Shown here in pieces: positions 16,178-25,150 of a DNA stretch of 64,000 nt (position 1 is the first letter of the stretch; every line of letters starts with the position of its first letter). Location of the stretch: the NCBI GenBank assembly GCA_002412495.1, contig DHVE01000117.1:10484-74483 (forward strand), in the 5' to 3' direction. A program made the position numbers and the translations under genes. The notes under the pieces were generated by a model. It did no database searches. It saw only the letters and a program-made list of their open reading frames with translations, and had not been told where the DNA came from. Source of the stretch: Betaproteobacteria bacterium UBA5216 (GTDB lineage Bacteria; Pseudomonadota; Gammaproteobacteria; Burkholderiales; SG8-41).

Positions 16178-17502
16178 ATACGGCCAACCCCGAACTGCGC
16201 CGCAATCTGTGGCTGGAATTTTCGATACACCGCGTGATCGCCGCGCCGGTGGTAATCGGCCTGATAGCACTGCTGTTTCTGTCAGCGGAAAGCAAAGAGG
16301 TGATGAACAACATCGCCATGGCCGCCGCGTTTGGTTATGTCGTGGTGGTGCTGCTGTGGGGCACCAAACTCGCGGGCGACAGCGTGATCGAGGAAGCGCG
16401 CGACCGCACGTGGGACGCGCAGCGCATGTCGTCCATCACGCCATGGCGCATGACGTGGGGCAAGCTGCTGGGCGCGCCGTCGTTTGCATGGTACGTCGGC
16501 GGCATTCTGTTGGTAATTTTCATGGCGGCGGGCAGCACGATGGACATGCCCGTATTGCGCCAGGCCTTGCTGATGCTATGCGTCGCGATCATGATGCATG
16601 CGATGGCGCTCAATGGCAGCGTGCTCGCGGCGCGAAAAGGCGTATCGCGGCGCGGCGCCGGCACTATACTCATTCTCGTCCTCGCTTTTCTATGGCTGGG
16701 GACCGGATTGCGCCTGCTCGACGACATGGAGAAATCCGTGGCATGGTGGGGCTTGTCGATTTCAAAGCTGAATTTTGCGCTTTGTTCGGCGGTGGCTTTC
16801 GGCGCGTGGGCGGTGCTGGGCGCGTATCGTTCGATGTGCAACGAACTGGAAATTCGCACCACGCCGTGGGCCTTGCCGGCCTTCATGCTGTTCACTGCGG
16901 CTTACTTCGCCGGTTTTCCGCTGCGGGAAATTCACAGCGCAAGCAGCCTGCGGGCGTTTTTCGGCGTGATGGCGACGGGCGTGATCATTGCGATGGTGTT
17001 CAGCTATGCACTGCTGTTCGCAGAGAAAAGTGGCGCCACCGAGTGGCAGCGTTTGCGCGCGCGCGTGATAACGCAGCAGTGGCGCCGCGCTTTGCAGGAA
17101 ATGCCGTTGTGGCTGGTGGCGCTCACGCTGGGCGTGTGCATGGCGCTCGCGGCCAGCGTCACCGGTGGTTCGGACAACGGCCGGTTGCTGCATCAGATCG
17201 GCACCGCGCCGGTTGCGCTGATGTTGTTTGCCATACGCGATGCGGCGATTTTTCAGTTCTTCGCGCTCGCGCGCCAACCGCGCCGCGTCGAAGCCGCCAC
17301 GCTGTTTTACCTAGTGTTGCTGTACGGTCTGCTGCCCGGACTGCTCAAGGCATTTGGCGCGGACACGATTGCGAATTTCGTGTTGCCGCCGCTAAGCGGT
17401 AACGTGGCCTTCTCGTTTGGAGTAATGACGGTGCAGGCGAGTCTCGCGACAGCGTTGGCGGTTATGCGCTGGCGCAAGATACACGCGCCGGAAGCGGCAT
17501 AG
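16174..17502 (+). CDS. ABC-2 type transporter permease
   Basis: Membrane subunit of 442 aa, coupled to the ATPase by a four-base overlap. The first half has a hydrophobic segment near residues 26-38 and a helix near 50-65, then an amphipathic stretch EEARDRTWDAQRMSS that resembles the coupling region of ABC-2 permeases. Further membrane helices follow across residues 105-440. There is no signal peptide. The pair is followed by an AT-rich gap and an MBL-fold gene, so it probably forms its own two-gene unit. Confidence 0.82.
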   Translation: MNTANPELRRNLWLEFSIHRVIAAPVVIGLIALLFLSAESKEVMNNIAMAAAFGYVVVVLLWGTKLAGDSVIEEARDRTWDAQRMSSITPWRMTWGKLLGAPSFAWYVGGILLVIFMAAGSTMDMPVLRQALLMLCVAIMMHAMALNGSVLAARKGVSRRGAGTILILVLAFLWLGTGLRLLDDMEKSVAWWGLSISKLNFALCSAVAFGAWAVLGAYRSMCNELEIRTTPWALPAFMLFTAAYFAGFPLREIHSASSLRAFFGVMATGVIIAMVFSYALLFAEKSGATEWQRLRARVITQQWRRALQEMPLWLVALTLGVCMALAASVTGGSDNGRLLHQIGTAPVALMLFAIRDAAIFQFFALARQPRRVEAATLFYLVLLYGLLPGLLKAFGADTIANFVLPPLSGNVAFSFGVMTVQASLATALAVMRWRKIHAPEAA

Positions 17503-17556
17503 CGTAAGATGTTGTTTTTATTGAATATTTTATCACCCCCCTCAAAGGGACTTTCC

Positions 17557-18483
17557 ATGTTCGCCCATCCCGCTCTGAGTGTCGCCCTGCTGTGCGTGCT
17601 GAACACTGCCGCGTTTGCCCAGGCGCCCGCGCCCATCGTCAAGGAAGGCAAGACGGCGAAAATTTCGCCGCACGTCTATCTGATTCCCGACGAAAAAGTC
17701 GGCATGGTGCCCAATGTCGGCATAGTCGTCGGCAACCGGGCCACGCTGGTAATTGATCCCGGCATGGGACTGAAAAGCGGGCAAGCCGTGCTGCGCGAAG
17801 TCGAAAAAGTCAGCAAGAATAAAACCGTTTACATCGTCAATACGCACTTTCATCCCGAGCACACCACCGGCGATATCGCGTTTCCGCCCAGCGCAAAACT
17901 CATACGCTCCCGCGCGCAGCAGCAGGATGTCGAGGAAATGGGCATGAAATGGGTGGCCATCTTCGCGGCGCGCTCGTCGGCGCTGACCGATCAACTGCAG
18001 GGATCGACCTTTCGCGCGCCGGCGGAAATATTCGAAAATGAAAAAACGCTGGATCTTGGCGGCGTGCGCGTAAAAATGCTGCGCCTCGGCCCCGGCCACA
18101 CGCGCGGTGACACCGCGGTGTTTGTCGAAGGCGAAAACATTTTGTTTTCCGGCGATCTCGCGATGAACAAACTGTTCCCCGCATTCGCCACACCGCAATC
18201 CCGGCTGTCGAGCTGGCTTACCAGTTTGGATACGCTGGACAAGTTGCGCCCCGCGCAAGTGATCGGCGCGCATTACGACAAGGGTGACGCCGCGATGATC
18301 AGCGCCTATCGCACGTTTCTGACCACGCTGCGTGACCGCGTGGCCGAACTCAAAAAACAGGGCAAGTCGCCGGATGAAACCGCGATCACGCTGCGCGAGG
18401 AATTCCGCAACAAGTATCCCGACTGGGATCAACCGTTGCGCATTCACGCGGCGGCCACCGCGATTTATCGCGAGATTCCGTAG
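17557..18483 (+). CDS. MBL-fold metallo-hydrolase, exported
   Basis: Metallo-beta-lactamase-fold hydrolase of 308 aa with a signal peptide (to FAQA near residue 23), so probably periplasmic. The ATG at 17557 has AAAGGGA upstream. The metal motif reads THFHPEHTTGD, with Glu where the family nearly always has Asp (HxHxDH). Further metal-site blocks are LGPGHTRGDTAVF, FSGDLAMN and VIGAHYDKGD. Related exported MBL proteins act on small esters or lactones, but the substrate here is unknown. It is followed closely by a 2-hydroxyacid dehydrogenase. Confidence 0.85.
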   Translation: MFAHPALSVALLCVLNTAAFAQAPAPIVKEGKTAKISPHVYLIPDEKVGMVPNVGIVVGNRATLVIDPGMGLKSGQAVLREVEKVSKNKTVYIVNTHFHPEHTTGDIAFPPSAKLIRSRAQQQDVEEMGMKWVAIFAARSSALTDQLQGSTFRAPAEIFENEKTLDLGGVRVKMLRLGPGHTRGDTAVFVEGENILFSGDLAMNKLFPAFATPQSRLSSWLTSLDTLDKLRPAQVIGAHYDKGDAAMISAYRTFLTTLRDRVAELKKQGKSPDETAITLREEFRNKYPDWDQPLRIHAAATAIYREIP

Positions 18484-18504
18484 CGCGTGAACGATAGCTC
18501 AATC

Positions 18505-19515
18505 ATGAAACCCACCCTCCTCATCTCCAGCAAAGTCATCGCCGAATTCGGCCCGCGCCTGAAAAACATCCTCGCCGGCGCGCCGAAGCCGCTTGAACTG
18601 TTGCCCTTCACGCCCGATCTGCAACTCACGCCCGCGCAAATCGACACCATCGACGCCGCCTACTACTCGCGCGACATCTGGGAAGGCACGGAAAAAAGCG
18701 CGCTGAGTCCCGCCGCGCAGGCGTTCTGGAACATTATCGACCGCACGCACAACGTGAAGTGGATGGCAGTGTATTCGGCGGGCACCGATCAGAAGCGTTA
18801 CCAGGATTGCATGGGGCGCGGCATGCGACTCACCACCGGCGCGGGCGCCCAGGCCGATGCCGTGGGCCTCGCGTGCGTGGCGGGCGTGCTGGCGCTCGCG
18901 CGCGGCATCCCGGTGTGGCTCAATGCGCAACAGCGGCGGGAATGGGCGCCGCTGCGCGGCAAGAATGTGCCGCGCGACATACCCGGCCAAACTGCGGTAA
19001 TCGTCGGCATGGGTTACATCGGCACCGTGATCGCGCGCGTGCTGCACGCAGCCGGCATGAAAACCATCGGTGTCCGGCGCACTGTGGGACCTGCCGATCA
19101 TTTCGACGACGTGCTGCCGCCGTCCGCGCTCGACGGATTGTTGCCCGCCTGCGACTGGCTGATCCTCGCCTGCCCGCTGGTGCCCGAAACGCGCAATCTC
19201 ATCAATGCGCGCCGCCTCGCGCTGCTGAAACCGGGTGCCGGCGTCGCCAACATCGCGCGTGGCGAAATCATCGATGAAGCCGCGCTGGTGGCGGCGCTCA
19301 AGACGGGGCACGTGCGCCACGCGTATCTCGATGTGTTCCATACCGAACCGCTGCCAACAGAATCGCCGTTATGGGATTTGCCCAATGTGCTGATCTCGCC
19401 GCACAACGCGGGCGCTTCAACTGGCACGTATGCGCGCGGGGTGGAAATTTTCCTACGGAATTTGGCGCGGTATTTGAACGCAGGGCATCTGGAAAATGAA
19501 GCATCACTGCTCTGA
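18505..19515 (+). CDS. D-isomer-specific 2-hydroxyacid dehydrogenase
   Basis: NAD-dependent dehydrogenase of about 336 aa. A GTG at 18487 would add six residues; neither start has a strong ribosome site. The Rossmann motif is VGMGYIGTVIARVL near residue 170, the catalytic Arg is in NIARGEIIDE and the His is in LISPHNAGAS. The usual catalytic Glu lies in the VFHTEPLP stretch. The N-terminal catalytic half (residues 1-110) is less conserved. It interconverts 2-oxo and D-2-hydroxy acids. Position right after the exported hydrolase suggests a possible route from an ester or lactone to a hydroxyacid; this is inference. Confidence 0.88.
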   Translation: MKPTLLISSKVIAEFGPRLKNILAGAPKPLELLPFTPDLQLTPAQIDTIDAAYYSRDIWEGTEKSALSPAAQAFWNIIDRTHNVKWMAVYSAGTDQKRYQDCMGRGMRLTTGAGAQADAVGLACVAGVLALARGIPVWLNAQQRREWAPLRGKNVPRDIPGQTAVIVGMGYIGTVIARVLHAAGMKTIGVRRTVGPADHFDDVLPPSALDGLLPACDWLILACPLVPETRNLINARRLALLKPGAGVANIARGEIIDEAALVAALKTGHVRHAYLDVFHTEPLPTESPLWDLPNVLISPHNAGASTGTYARGVEIFLRNLARYLNAGHLENEASLL

Positions 19516-19529
19516 GTCGAGGGCATCCG

Positions 19530-19952
19530 ATGATTTTTGACTTCGTCCGCCGCGTCTTCGGGTTATCCGCCGGCGACGCCCGGCGACCAGCCAGGAAGCA
19601 CTGGCGCGAAGAATACGAAGATGCCGCCGACGCCGACCGTCTCAGGCATGACCAAATTCCCGTTGAACAATTGCTGAACCGGATTCGCGCCGGTCAATAC
19701 GGCGATTACTACACCGTCTGGTACTCGATCAAGGACCGCGCCACTGTCGAAGCCGCCGGATGGCTATTGTTCGATGTTCTGAACCGGCCCATCGACTACC
19801 TCTACCGTTATCACTGCGCGGCTGCCTTATTAGGGCTGCTGAAGATTTCGCATCTGGAGCCGGTTCAGCTCAGCAGCGACAATCACAACCGCGAAGCCAA
19901 TCTCGAAGCCGTCCGCGTGCTGCTAGAGAAGGCGATAGGCCGCCACCCGTAA
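19530..19952 (+). CDS. Hypothetical protein
   Basis: Unknown protein of 140 aa with a good ribosome site (GAGGG, six bases before ATG). The first 45 residues are charged (KHWREEYEDAADADRLRHDQ), and the rest appears helical with aromatic residues (GQYGDYYTVWYSIKDR, IDYLYRYHCAAALLGLL). No signal peptide or clear motif. It follows the dehydrogenase by 14 bases and converges on a Bug receptor. I do not recognise the family. Confidence 0.6.
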   Translation: MIFDFVRRVFGLSAGDARRPARKHWREEYEDAADADRLRHDQIPVEQLLNRIRAGQYGDYYTVWYSIKDRATVEAAGWLLFDVLNRPIDYLYRYHCAAALLGLLKISHLEPVQLSSDNHNREANLEAVRVLLEKAIGRHP

Positions 19953-19965
19953 ACCCGCGCGGGCC

Positions 19966-20937
19966 CTAGTCGGTCATCGGAATTTTCGCCCGCGCTACCA
20001 CGTCCTTCCACATCGCCAGATCCGCCAGATATTGTTTGGTGTAATTTTCCACCGTGGTGCTGGCCGGTTCCAGCCCTGTCGCCTGAAAGCCCTTGGTCAC
20101 TTCGGGCGTCGCAACAACGCGGTTGATGTCGGCATTCAGTTTGCGCACTACCGCCATCGGCGTGCCGCCCGTGGTAAACACGCCAAATTGCGCGCCCGTC
20201 GCGAAGTCGGGCAGGCCTGCCTCCTGCGTGGTAGGCACGTTGGGCAAGATCGCAATACGCTTCGGCCCCACCACCGCCAATGCGCGCACGCGTTTGGACG
20301 CAATCAATGGCAGCCACGCGGACGCATCCATGATGCCGAAGTCAGCCTCGCCGGTGGCGACCGCAAGCACCGCCTGACCGGTGCCCTTGTAGGGAATGAT
20401 TTCCGTGCGCGTGTCCGTTTTAATACGGAACAGGGCAATGGTCATCTCGGATGAGTTGCCGCCCGCGGAGCCGTTGAGTTTGCCGGGATTTTTTTTGGCC
20501 AGTTGAATGAATTCCGTGACGCTGCGCGCCGGCACATTGGTGTTGACGCCGATGATGTAGGGGATTGCCCCCAGCGCCGCAACCGGCTGAATGTGCCGTA
20601 CCGGATCCCAAGCCACGTTCTTGCGCAATGCCGGGATCAACGTCACCGCACCGGCACTGAACAATATCGTGTAGCCGTCGGGCGCGGCCTTCGCCACTAC
20701 CTCAATGCCGATGCGGCCATCGGCGCCGGGACGGTTTTCGACGATGATTTGCTGCCCAAGCGCTTTTGCCAGATGCGGCGTGACACGGCGCGCAACCACG
20801 TCATTCGACGCGCCGGCGGCAAACGGCACCACGGCGATGAGGGTGCGCTCCGGATAATCCGCTGCCTTGGCACCGTTCGACAGCACCAGTGTCAGCGATG
20901 TTACGATAGCCGCTCGCGATGTCATGAATGTTTTCAT
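19966..20937 (-). CDS. Bug/TctC-family receptor (copy 4, left half of a divergent paralogous pair)
   Basis: Receptor of 323 aa starting at ATG 20937 (signal peptide to NGAKAAD). The open frame extends upstream but lacks a signal and overlaps the divergent neighbour. The mature start is DYPERTLIAVVPFAAGASND and the second block is VENRPGADGRIGIE. The ligand loop reads YKGTGQAVLAVATGEADFG, with ATGE in place of the usual LxGG. The C-terminus ends MWKDVVARAKIPMTD. ATGE and the ending are shared with the divergent neighbour, so the two are close paralogues. Confidence 0.9.
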   Translation of the reverse strand: MKTFMTSRAAIVTSLTLVLSNGAKAADYPERTLIAVVPFAAGASNDVVARRVTPHLAKALGQQIIVENRPGADGRIGIEVVAKAAPDGYTILFSAGAVTLIPALRKNVAWDPVRHIQPVAALGAIPYIIGVNTNVPARSVTEFIQLAKKNPGKLNGSAGGNSSEMTIALFRIKTDTRTEIIPYKGTGQAVLAVATGEADFGIMDASAWLPLIASKRVRALAVVGPKRIAILPNVPTTQEAGLPDFATGAQFGVFTTGGTPMAVVRKLNADINRVVATPEVTKGFQATGLEPASTTVENYTKQYLADLAMWKDVVARAKIPMTD

Positions 20938-20982
20938 TTGTCGCGGTAAGTATAAAGGGTGGAAAGGCAATCGGGGAACGAT

Positions 20983-21966
20983 ATGATTCGATACAAAACC
21001 GCGCGGCAGGTAACACCGATTAGGCTGATCACCCTGGCTGCGGCGTTGGGCATAACATCCGCCGCGCGCGCCGAGTACCCCGAGCGCGTCATCCGCGCCA
21101 TCGTGCCCTTCGCCACCGGCGGCACCACCGACATCACCGCACGCATGATCTCGCAGCATCTGAGCAAAACCTTCAATCAACAGGTGGTGGTGGAAAACCG
21201 GCCCGGCGCGGCGGGCAATATCGGCATCGATGCCGTGGCGAAATCCACGCCCGACGGTTACACGCTACTCTTCAATGCCACCGCCGCCACGCAAAACCCG
21301 GCGCTGTTTCGCAACTTGCGCTTCGATCCGCTCACCGATATACAGCCGGTGGCGCCGATCGCGGAGTATCCCTACGCCGTCGTGGTCAATGCGCATCTGC
21401 CGGTGAAAAACGTGCGCGAGCTGGTGGCGCTGGCGCAAAAAAATCCCGCCAAAATAAACGCGTCGGCTGGCGGCATCGGCACGCGCCTGTCGGTGGAGTT
21501 GTTCGGCATGCGCAACAACGTGCGTATCGAAGTCATCATGTACAACGGCACCGGCGTTGCTTCGCTGGCGGTCGCCACCGGCGAAACGCAAGTGGCCATT
21601 TCGGATACCACGCCGTTTCTGCCCTATCTCGCGTCGGGCCGGGTGCGGGTACTGGCCTTTGCCAGCGACCGCCGGTTGCCTACTTTTCCGGACATTCCCA
21701 CCGTTGCCGAAGCCGGCCTGCCTGCCTTGAAAGTCGGCGCGACAGTGGGACTTTATATTGCAGGCAAAACGCCTGGCGCCATCGTGCAAACACTGAATGG
21801 CACGGTGAACAAGATCATTGCCCAACCCGATGTCAAAGAACAACTGCGCAAGCAAGGCGGCAACTCCGAGCCCACCAGCGTGGCTGATTTTACCCAATGG
21901 TACCGGCGCGACATCCAGACGTGGAAGGACATTGTTGCGCGCGCAAAAATCGCACCGGCGGATTGA
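20983..21966 (+). CDS. Bug/TctC-family receptor (copy 5, right half of a divergent paralogous pair)
   Basis: Receptor of 327 aa from the ATG at 20983, which has GGGGAA just upstream. The signal peptide ends TSAARAE. The mature start EYPERVIRAIVPFATGGTTD closely tracks its divergent partner. NGTGVASLAVATGETQVA keeps the ATGE variant loop and the end is TWKDIVARAKIAPAD. Only 45 bases separate the two starts, including a -10-like TATAAA on the plus strand at 20951-20956. This looks like inverted duplication followed by divergence. Confidence 0.9.
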   Translation: MIRYKTARQVTPIRLITLAAALGITSAARAEYPERVIRAIVPFATGGTTDITARMISQHLSKTFNQQVVVENRPGAAGNIGIDAVAKSTPDGYTLLFNATAATQNPALFRNLRFDPLTDIQPVAPIAEYPYAVVVNAHLPVKNVRELVALAQKNPAKINASAGGIGTRLSVELFGMRNNVRIEVIMYNGTGVASLAVATGETQVAISDTTPFLPYLASGRVRVLAFASDRRLPTFPDIPTVAEAGLPALKVGATVGLYIAGKTPGAIVQTLNGTVNKIIAQPDVKEQLRKQGGNSEPTSVADFTQWYRRDIQTWKDIVARAKIAPAD

Positions 21967-22044
21967 GCGGTAAAATTACGCCTTCAAGAACGTCCTCACC
22001 TACGTTACCTGTTTCAGCCGCATCCCGAACCCGGAGCCGCCATC

Positions 22045-23364
22045 ATGACCGACCTGTCCAGCCATCGTCTCGCGCACAACGTCACGCGCCTGTCGCACAC
22101 GGAAATCACCGGCTCCGGCCAGGTGTATGTCGAGGGCGGTTACGCCTATCTCGGCCACCTGACCAACAACAACAAGCTCGGTACGTCGATTTTCGATATC
22201 ACCGATCCGCGTAAACCGCGTTTGGTGTCGCAGATTTTTCTGGAAGACCCGAACTCGCACAGCCACAAGGCGCGCGTGGTGGGCGACCTCATGATCGTCA
22301 ACAGCGAACAAAACGGCAGCCCGCTGGGGCGCAAGAGCGAGCAGATCGCCTCGGGGCGCACGGCGTTAAGGCAAAGGCTCGGTCGCGACCCGACACATGC
22401 CGAACTGGCGGCGATGTTCTCGTTGAAGGAATCGGACATTCCCGCGCTCGAAGAAGCCGAGCGCAATCCATACGATCAGGGCGGCTTTCGCATTTACGAC
22501 GTCAAGGACAAAACCAAACCCAAGCTGTTGTCGTTCACCAAAACCGGCGGCAAGGGCGTGCATCGTTATGACATGGACGAGAACTATGCCTACATCTCGA
22601 CCGAGATGCCCGGTTACCTCGGCGCGATGCTGGTCATTTACGACATTCGCAATCCCGTGAAACCCGAGGAAGTGTCACGCTGGTGGATGCCCGGTCAGCA
22701 TACGGCGGGGGGTGAAACGCCCACGTGGCCGGGGCGGCGGAATCGGCTGCACCACGCGTTGCGCGTGGGCAACCTGATGTGGGCGGGCTGCTGGATGGCC
22801 GGCGGCTACGTGATCGATGTGTCGGATATCCGTCATCCGAAGACCCTCGGGTCGTATAACTACCATCCGCCGTTTGTCGAGCCGACGCACACCTTCCGCG
22901 AAATGCCGGAGCTGATCGGTGGCAAGCGCATTGCCATCGCCATCGACGAAGAAGACCATGTGCACGGCGCCGAAGAAACCGCCAAGCGCCGCGGTCGCCC
23001 GCATGCCTGCCTATGGGTGCTAGATGCCACGGATCTCACCAATATCAAGCCGCTGTCGATATATACCGCCAGCGAACTCGATTCGCCGTGGTCGCGTGCA
23101 ACGCCGGGCCGCTTTGGCGCGCATCAGTATTTCGAGCGCATGAAAAGCGGCACGCTGGTGTATTGCACCTGGTTCGCGGGCGGGTTGCGCATCGTCGATC
23201 TGGCCGACCCATCGGCGCCGGAAGAAGTCGGGTACTACGTTCCCGAACCGGCGCGCGGGCGCGCGGGGCCGATGACCAATGACGTGGATGTGGATGATCG
23301 CGGCCTGATTTACCTGGTGGATCGCGGGCCGCAGTTTGATATTCTGGAATTCAAGCGCGGATGA
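22045..23364 (+). CDS. LVIVD-repeat beta-propeller protein with internal helical insert
   Basis: Protein of 439 aa built of propeller blades. Repeats of the type GTSIFDITDPRKPRLVSQ (about 46-64), GGFRIYDVKDKTKPKLLSF (146-164), LVIYDIRNPVKPEEVSRW, YVIDVSDIRHPKTLGSY and LRIVDLADPSAPEEVGYY match LVIVD repeats. Residues about 97-141 interrupt the first blades with a charged helical stretch. Part of it, LGRDPTHAELA, resembles sigma-70 region 3, but the protein is not a sigma factor. No signal peptide. It overlaps the next Bug receptor by four bases, and that gene overlaps an aldolase, so the three are one translational unit. Molecular role unknown. Confidence 0.75.
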   Translation: MTDLSSHRLAHNVTRLSHTEITGSGQVYVEGGYAYLGHLTNNNKLGTSIFDITDPRKPRLVSQIFLEDPNSHSHKARVVGDLMIVNSEQNGSPLGRKSEQIASGRTALRQRLGRDPTHAELAAMFSLKESDIPALEEAERNPYDQGGFRIYDVKDKTKPKLLSFTKTGGKGVHRYDMDENYAYISTEMPGYLGAMLVIYDIRNPVKPEEVSRWWMPGQHTAGGETPTWPGRRNRLHHALRVGNLMWAGCWMAGGYVIDVSDIRHPKTLGSYNYHPPFVEPTHTFREMPELIGGKRIAIAIDEEDHVHGAEETAKRRGRPHACLWVLDATDLTNIKPLSIYTASELDSPWSRATPGRFGAHQYFERMKSGTLVYCTWFAGGLRIVDLADPSAPEEVGYYVPEPARGRAGPMTNDVDVDDRGLIYLVDRGPQFDILEFKRG

Positions 23365-24356
23365 GATTTTCGCCAGGCATGCGCGTTGTCACCGCAGTTG
23401 TCGCTACAGTCTGCGCCGCGTGGTTGGGTGCGGGCGCGGCACAGGCCGCCGACTGGCAACCCGCCAAACCGATTGAAGTCATTGTCGGCACGCCGCCCGG
23501 CGGACCGCTCGACGAAACCGCACGCCTGATTCAAACGCTGCTCGAAAAACGCAACGTCGGCGTGCCGGTGGCCGTGGTCAACAAACCCGGCGGCGGACAC
23601 GCGATTGCGATGACGTATCTGAATCAGCGCGGCGACGGCCATGCGATTTCGATGGCGCTCACCAACTTGCTCACCAACCGCATCATCGGCAGCCACCCGC
23701 TGAGTTATGGCGACGTGACACCCCTGGCACGCATGAGCAGCGAATATATCGGCATGTCGGTGCGCGCCGATTCGCCGGTCAAGGACGGCAAGGCGCTGAT
23801 CGCGCAGTTGCGCGCGAATCCGGAGTCGCTGACCTTTGCCATCACCAATCGCGCCAGCGGCAACCACGTGGCCGCCGCTGCGGTATTAAAAGCGGCGGGT
23901 GTCGATCTGAAGCGGGTCAAGTTCGTGTCGTTCAAGGGTGCCGCCGAAACCACGTTGTCGGTGCTCGGCGGGCATGTGGATGTGGCGATGGCAACACCTA
24001 CCTCTGCATGGAAACACGTACAAGCGAGCAAGCTGCGCATGGTCGCGATTTCCGCGCCCGCGCGCGTGGGCGGCGAAGTGGCCAGCGTGCCCACCTGGAA
24101 GGAACTCGGCGTGAACGCGGTGTCCGCCAACTGGCGCGCGGTGGTGGGCCCGAAAACCATGACGCCGCCGCAGGTGACTTATTGGGATCAGGCACTCGGC
24201 GCGATGGTGAAAACGCCCGAATGGCGCGAAGCCGCGCGCAAGCACCAATGGTCCGACGACTATCTCAACGCGGCCGGCACGCTCAAATTTTTTCAGGATG
24301 AATACAAACTGCTGGATGCGCTACTGACCGAACTCGGTGACGCCAAAAAACCATGA
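23361..24356 (+). CDS. TctC-type receptor (copy 6, divergent member)
   Basis: Receptor of 331 aa, coupled by ATGA overlaps to the propeller gene before it and the aldolase gene after it. The signal peptide ends GAAQAAD. The first loop is IEVIVGTPPGGPLDETAR and the second block VVNKPGGGHAIAM replaces ENRPGAGG. SFKGAAETTLSVLGGHVD is the equivalent of the PYKG loop. It lacks PDGYTLL. These differences place it away from the other copies and nearer to classical TctC-like receptors. Its genetic lock to a C-C lyase suggests a specific substrate for that lyase. Confidence 0.85.
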   Translation: MRFSPGMRVVTAVVATVCAAWLGAGAAQAADWQPAKPIEVIVGTPPGGPLDETARLIQTLLEKRNVGVPVAVVNKPGGGHAIAMTYLNQRGDGHAISMALTNLLTNRIIGSHPLSYGDVTPLARMSSEYIGMSVRADSPVKDGKALIAQLRANPESLTFAITNRASGNHVAAAAVLKAAGVDLKRVKFVSFKGAAETTLSVLGGHVDVAMATPTSAWKHVQASKLRMVAISAPARVGGEVASVPTWKELGVNAVSANWRAVVGPKTMTPPQVTYWDQALGAMVKTPEWREAARKHQWSDDYLNAAGTLKFFQDEYKLLDALLTELGDAKKP

Positions 24357-25036
24357 ACAAGGTCAAGGAAAAACTCCGCAACGGCGGCACGGTCATGGTG
24401 TTCAACCCGAATTTTCCGTCGGCGGCGCTGGCGGAACACGCCGGCGCGCTCGGTTTTGATGTCGCGTTCATCGATTGCGAACACGGCCCGGCAAGCTTCG
24501 AACGCGCGGAAGAACTCGCGCGCGCGGCACGCGCCGCCGGCATTACGTCGCTGTTGCGGCCCTGGACTGCGGATCGCGCGATCATCACGCGCTTTCTGGA
24601 TTGCGGCGTCGGCGGCATCCAGTTCCCGGGGGTGGAAACCGCGGCCGCCGCGCGCGAAGCGGTGGAGATGGTGCGCACGGCACGCGGCAAACGTTTCGAC
24701 GACACGCTGGTGGTGGTGATGATCGAATCCACCAAGGCGATCAACAACCTGCCGGAAATCGTTGCGGTCAAGGGACTGGATGCCGTGGTGATCGGGCTTT
24801 CCGATCTCGCGCGCGATCTGGGTCACGCGGGCGAGAACCAGCACCCCGAAGTTCGTCGCGCGGTCGACCGGATCATCGGCATCATTCATCAGGCCGATGG
24901 CGCGGTGGCCGGCTTCAACCTGCATCTGTGGGAAGAGGGCCGCGAGCTCAAAAAACAAGGCGTGCGCTGGTTCACCATCCACGCGAAAACCATGCTTGCG
25001 CGCGGCGCGCGCGAACTGGAATCGCTGCTGAAATAA
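24353..25036 (+). CDS. HpcH/HpaI-type aldolase
   Basis: Class II metal-dependent aldolase of 227 aa that splits 4-hydroxy-2-oxoacids to pyruvate plus an aldehyde, or a related reaction. The active-site set is visible: His in FIDCEHGPASFE, Arg in SLLRPWT, Glu in VVVMIESTKA and Asp in VIGLSDLARDLG. It is slightly shorter than the roughly 250-residue average. Four-base overlap with the receptor gene. The natural substrate would be a hydroxy-oxo or citramalyl-type acid brought in by that receptor; this is inference. Confidence 0.87.
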   Translation: MNKVKEKLRNGGTVMVFNPNFPSAALAEHAGALGFDVAFIDCEHGPASFERAEELARAARAAGITSLLRPWTADRAIITRFLDCGVGGIQFPGVETAAAAREAVEMVRTARGKRFDDTLVVVMIESTKAINNLPEIVAVKGLDAVVIGLSDLARDLGHAGENQHPEVRRAVDRIIGIIHQADGAVAGFNLHLWEEGRELKKQGVRWFTIHAKTMLARGARELESLLK

Positions 25037-25150
25037 TAAGACGCACGAACCGCGCTGCTCGTTTAAAATGAGGTCGCGCCAGCGCGGAAACGTCGTAAAA
25101 TATTGTTTTTAAAGTATTTTTATAGAACAACTGCCATAGGAACTTTCGGT

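Noticed and set aside
17542..18447. 301-codon frame antisense to the MBL hydrolase
   Set aside because: Sense strand has signal peptide, metal motif and ribosome site; antisense has none.
20938..21180. Upstream extension of Bug copy 4
   Set aside because: The added N-terminus has no signal peptide and overlaps the divergent copy 5; ATG 20937 opens a proper signal.
22333..22467. Reading the propeller gene as a sigma factor
   Set aside because: Only about 15 residues resemble sigma region 3; regions 2 and 4 are absent and the rest is LVIVD propeller.
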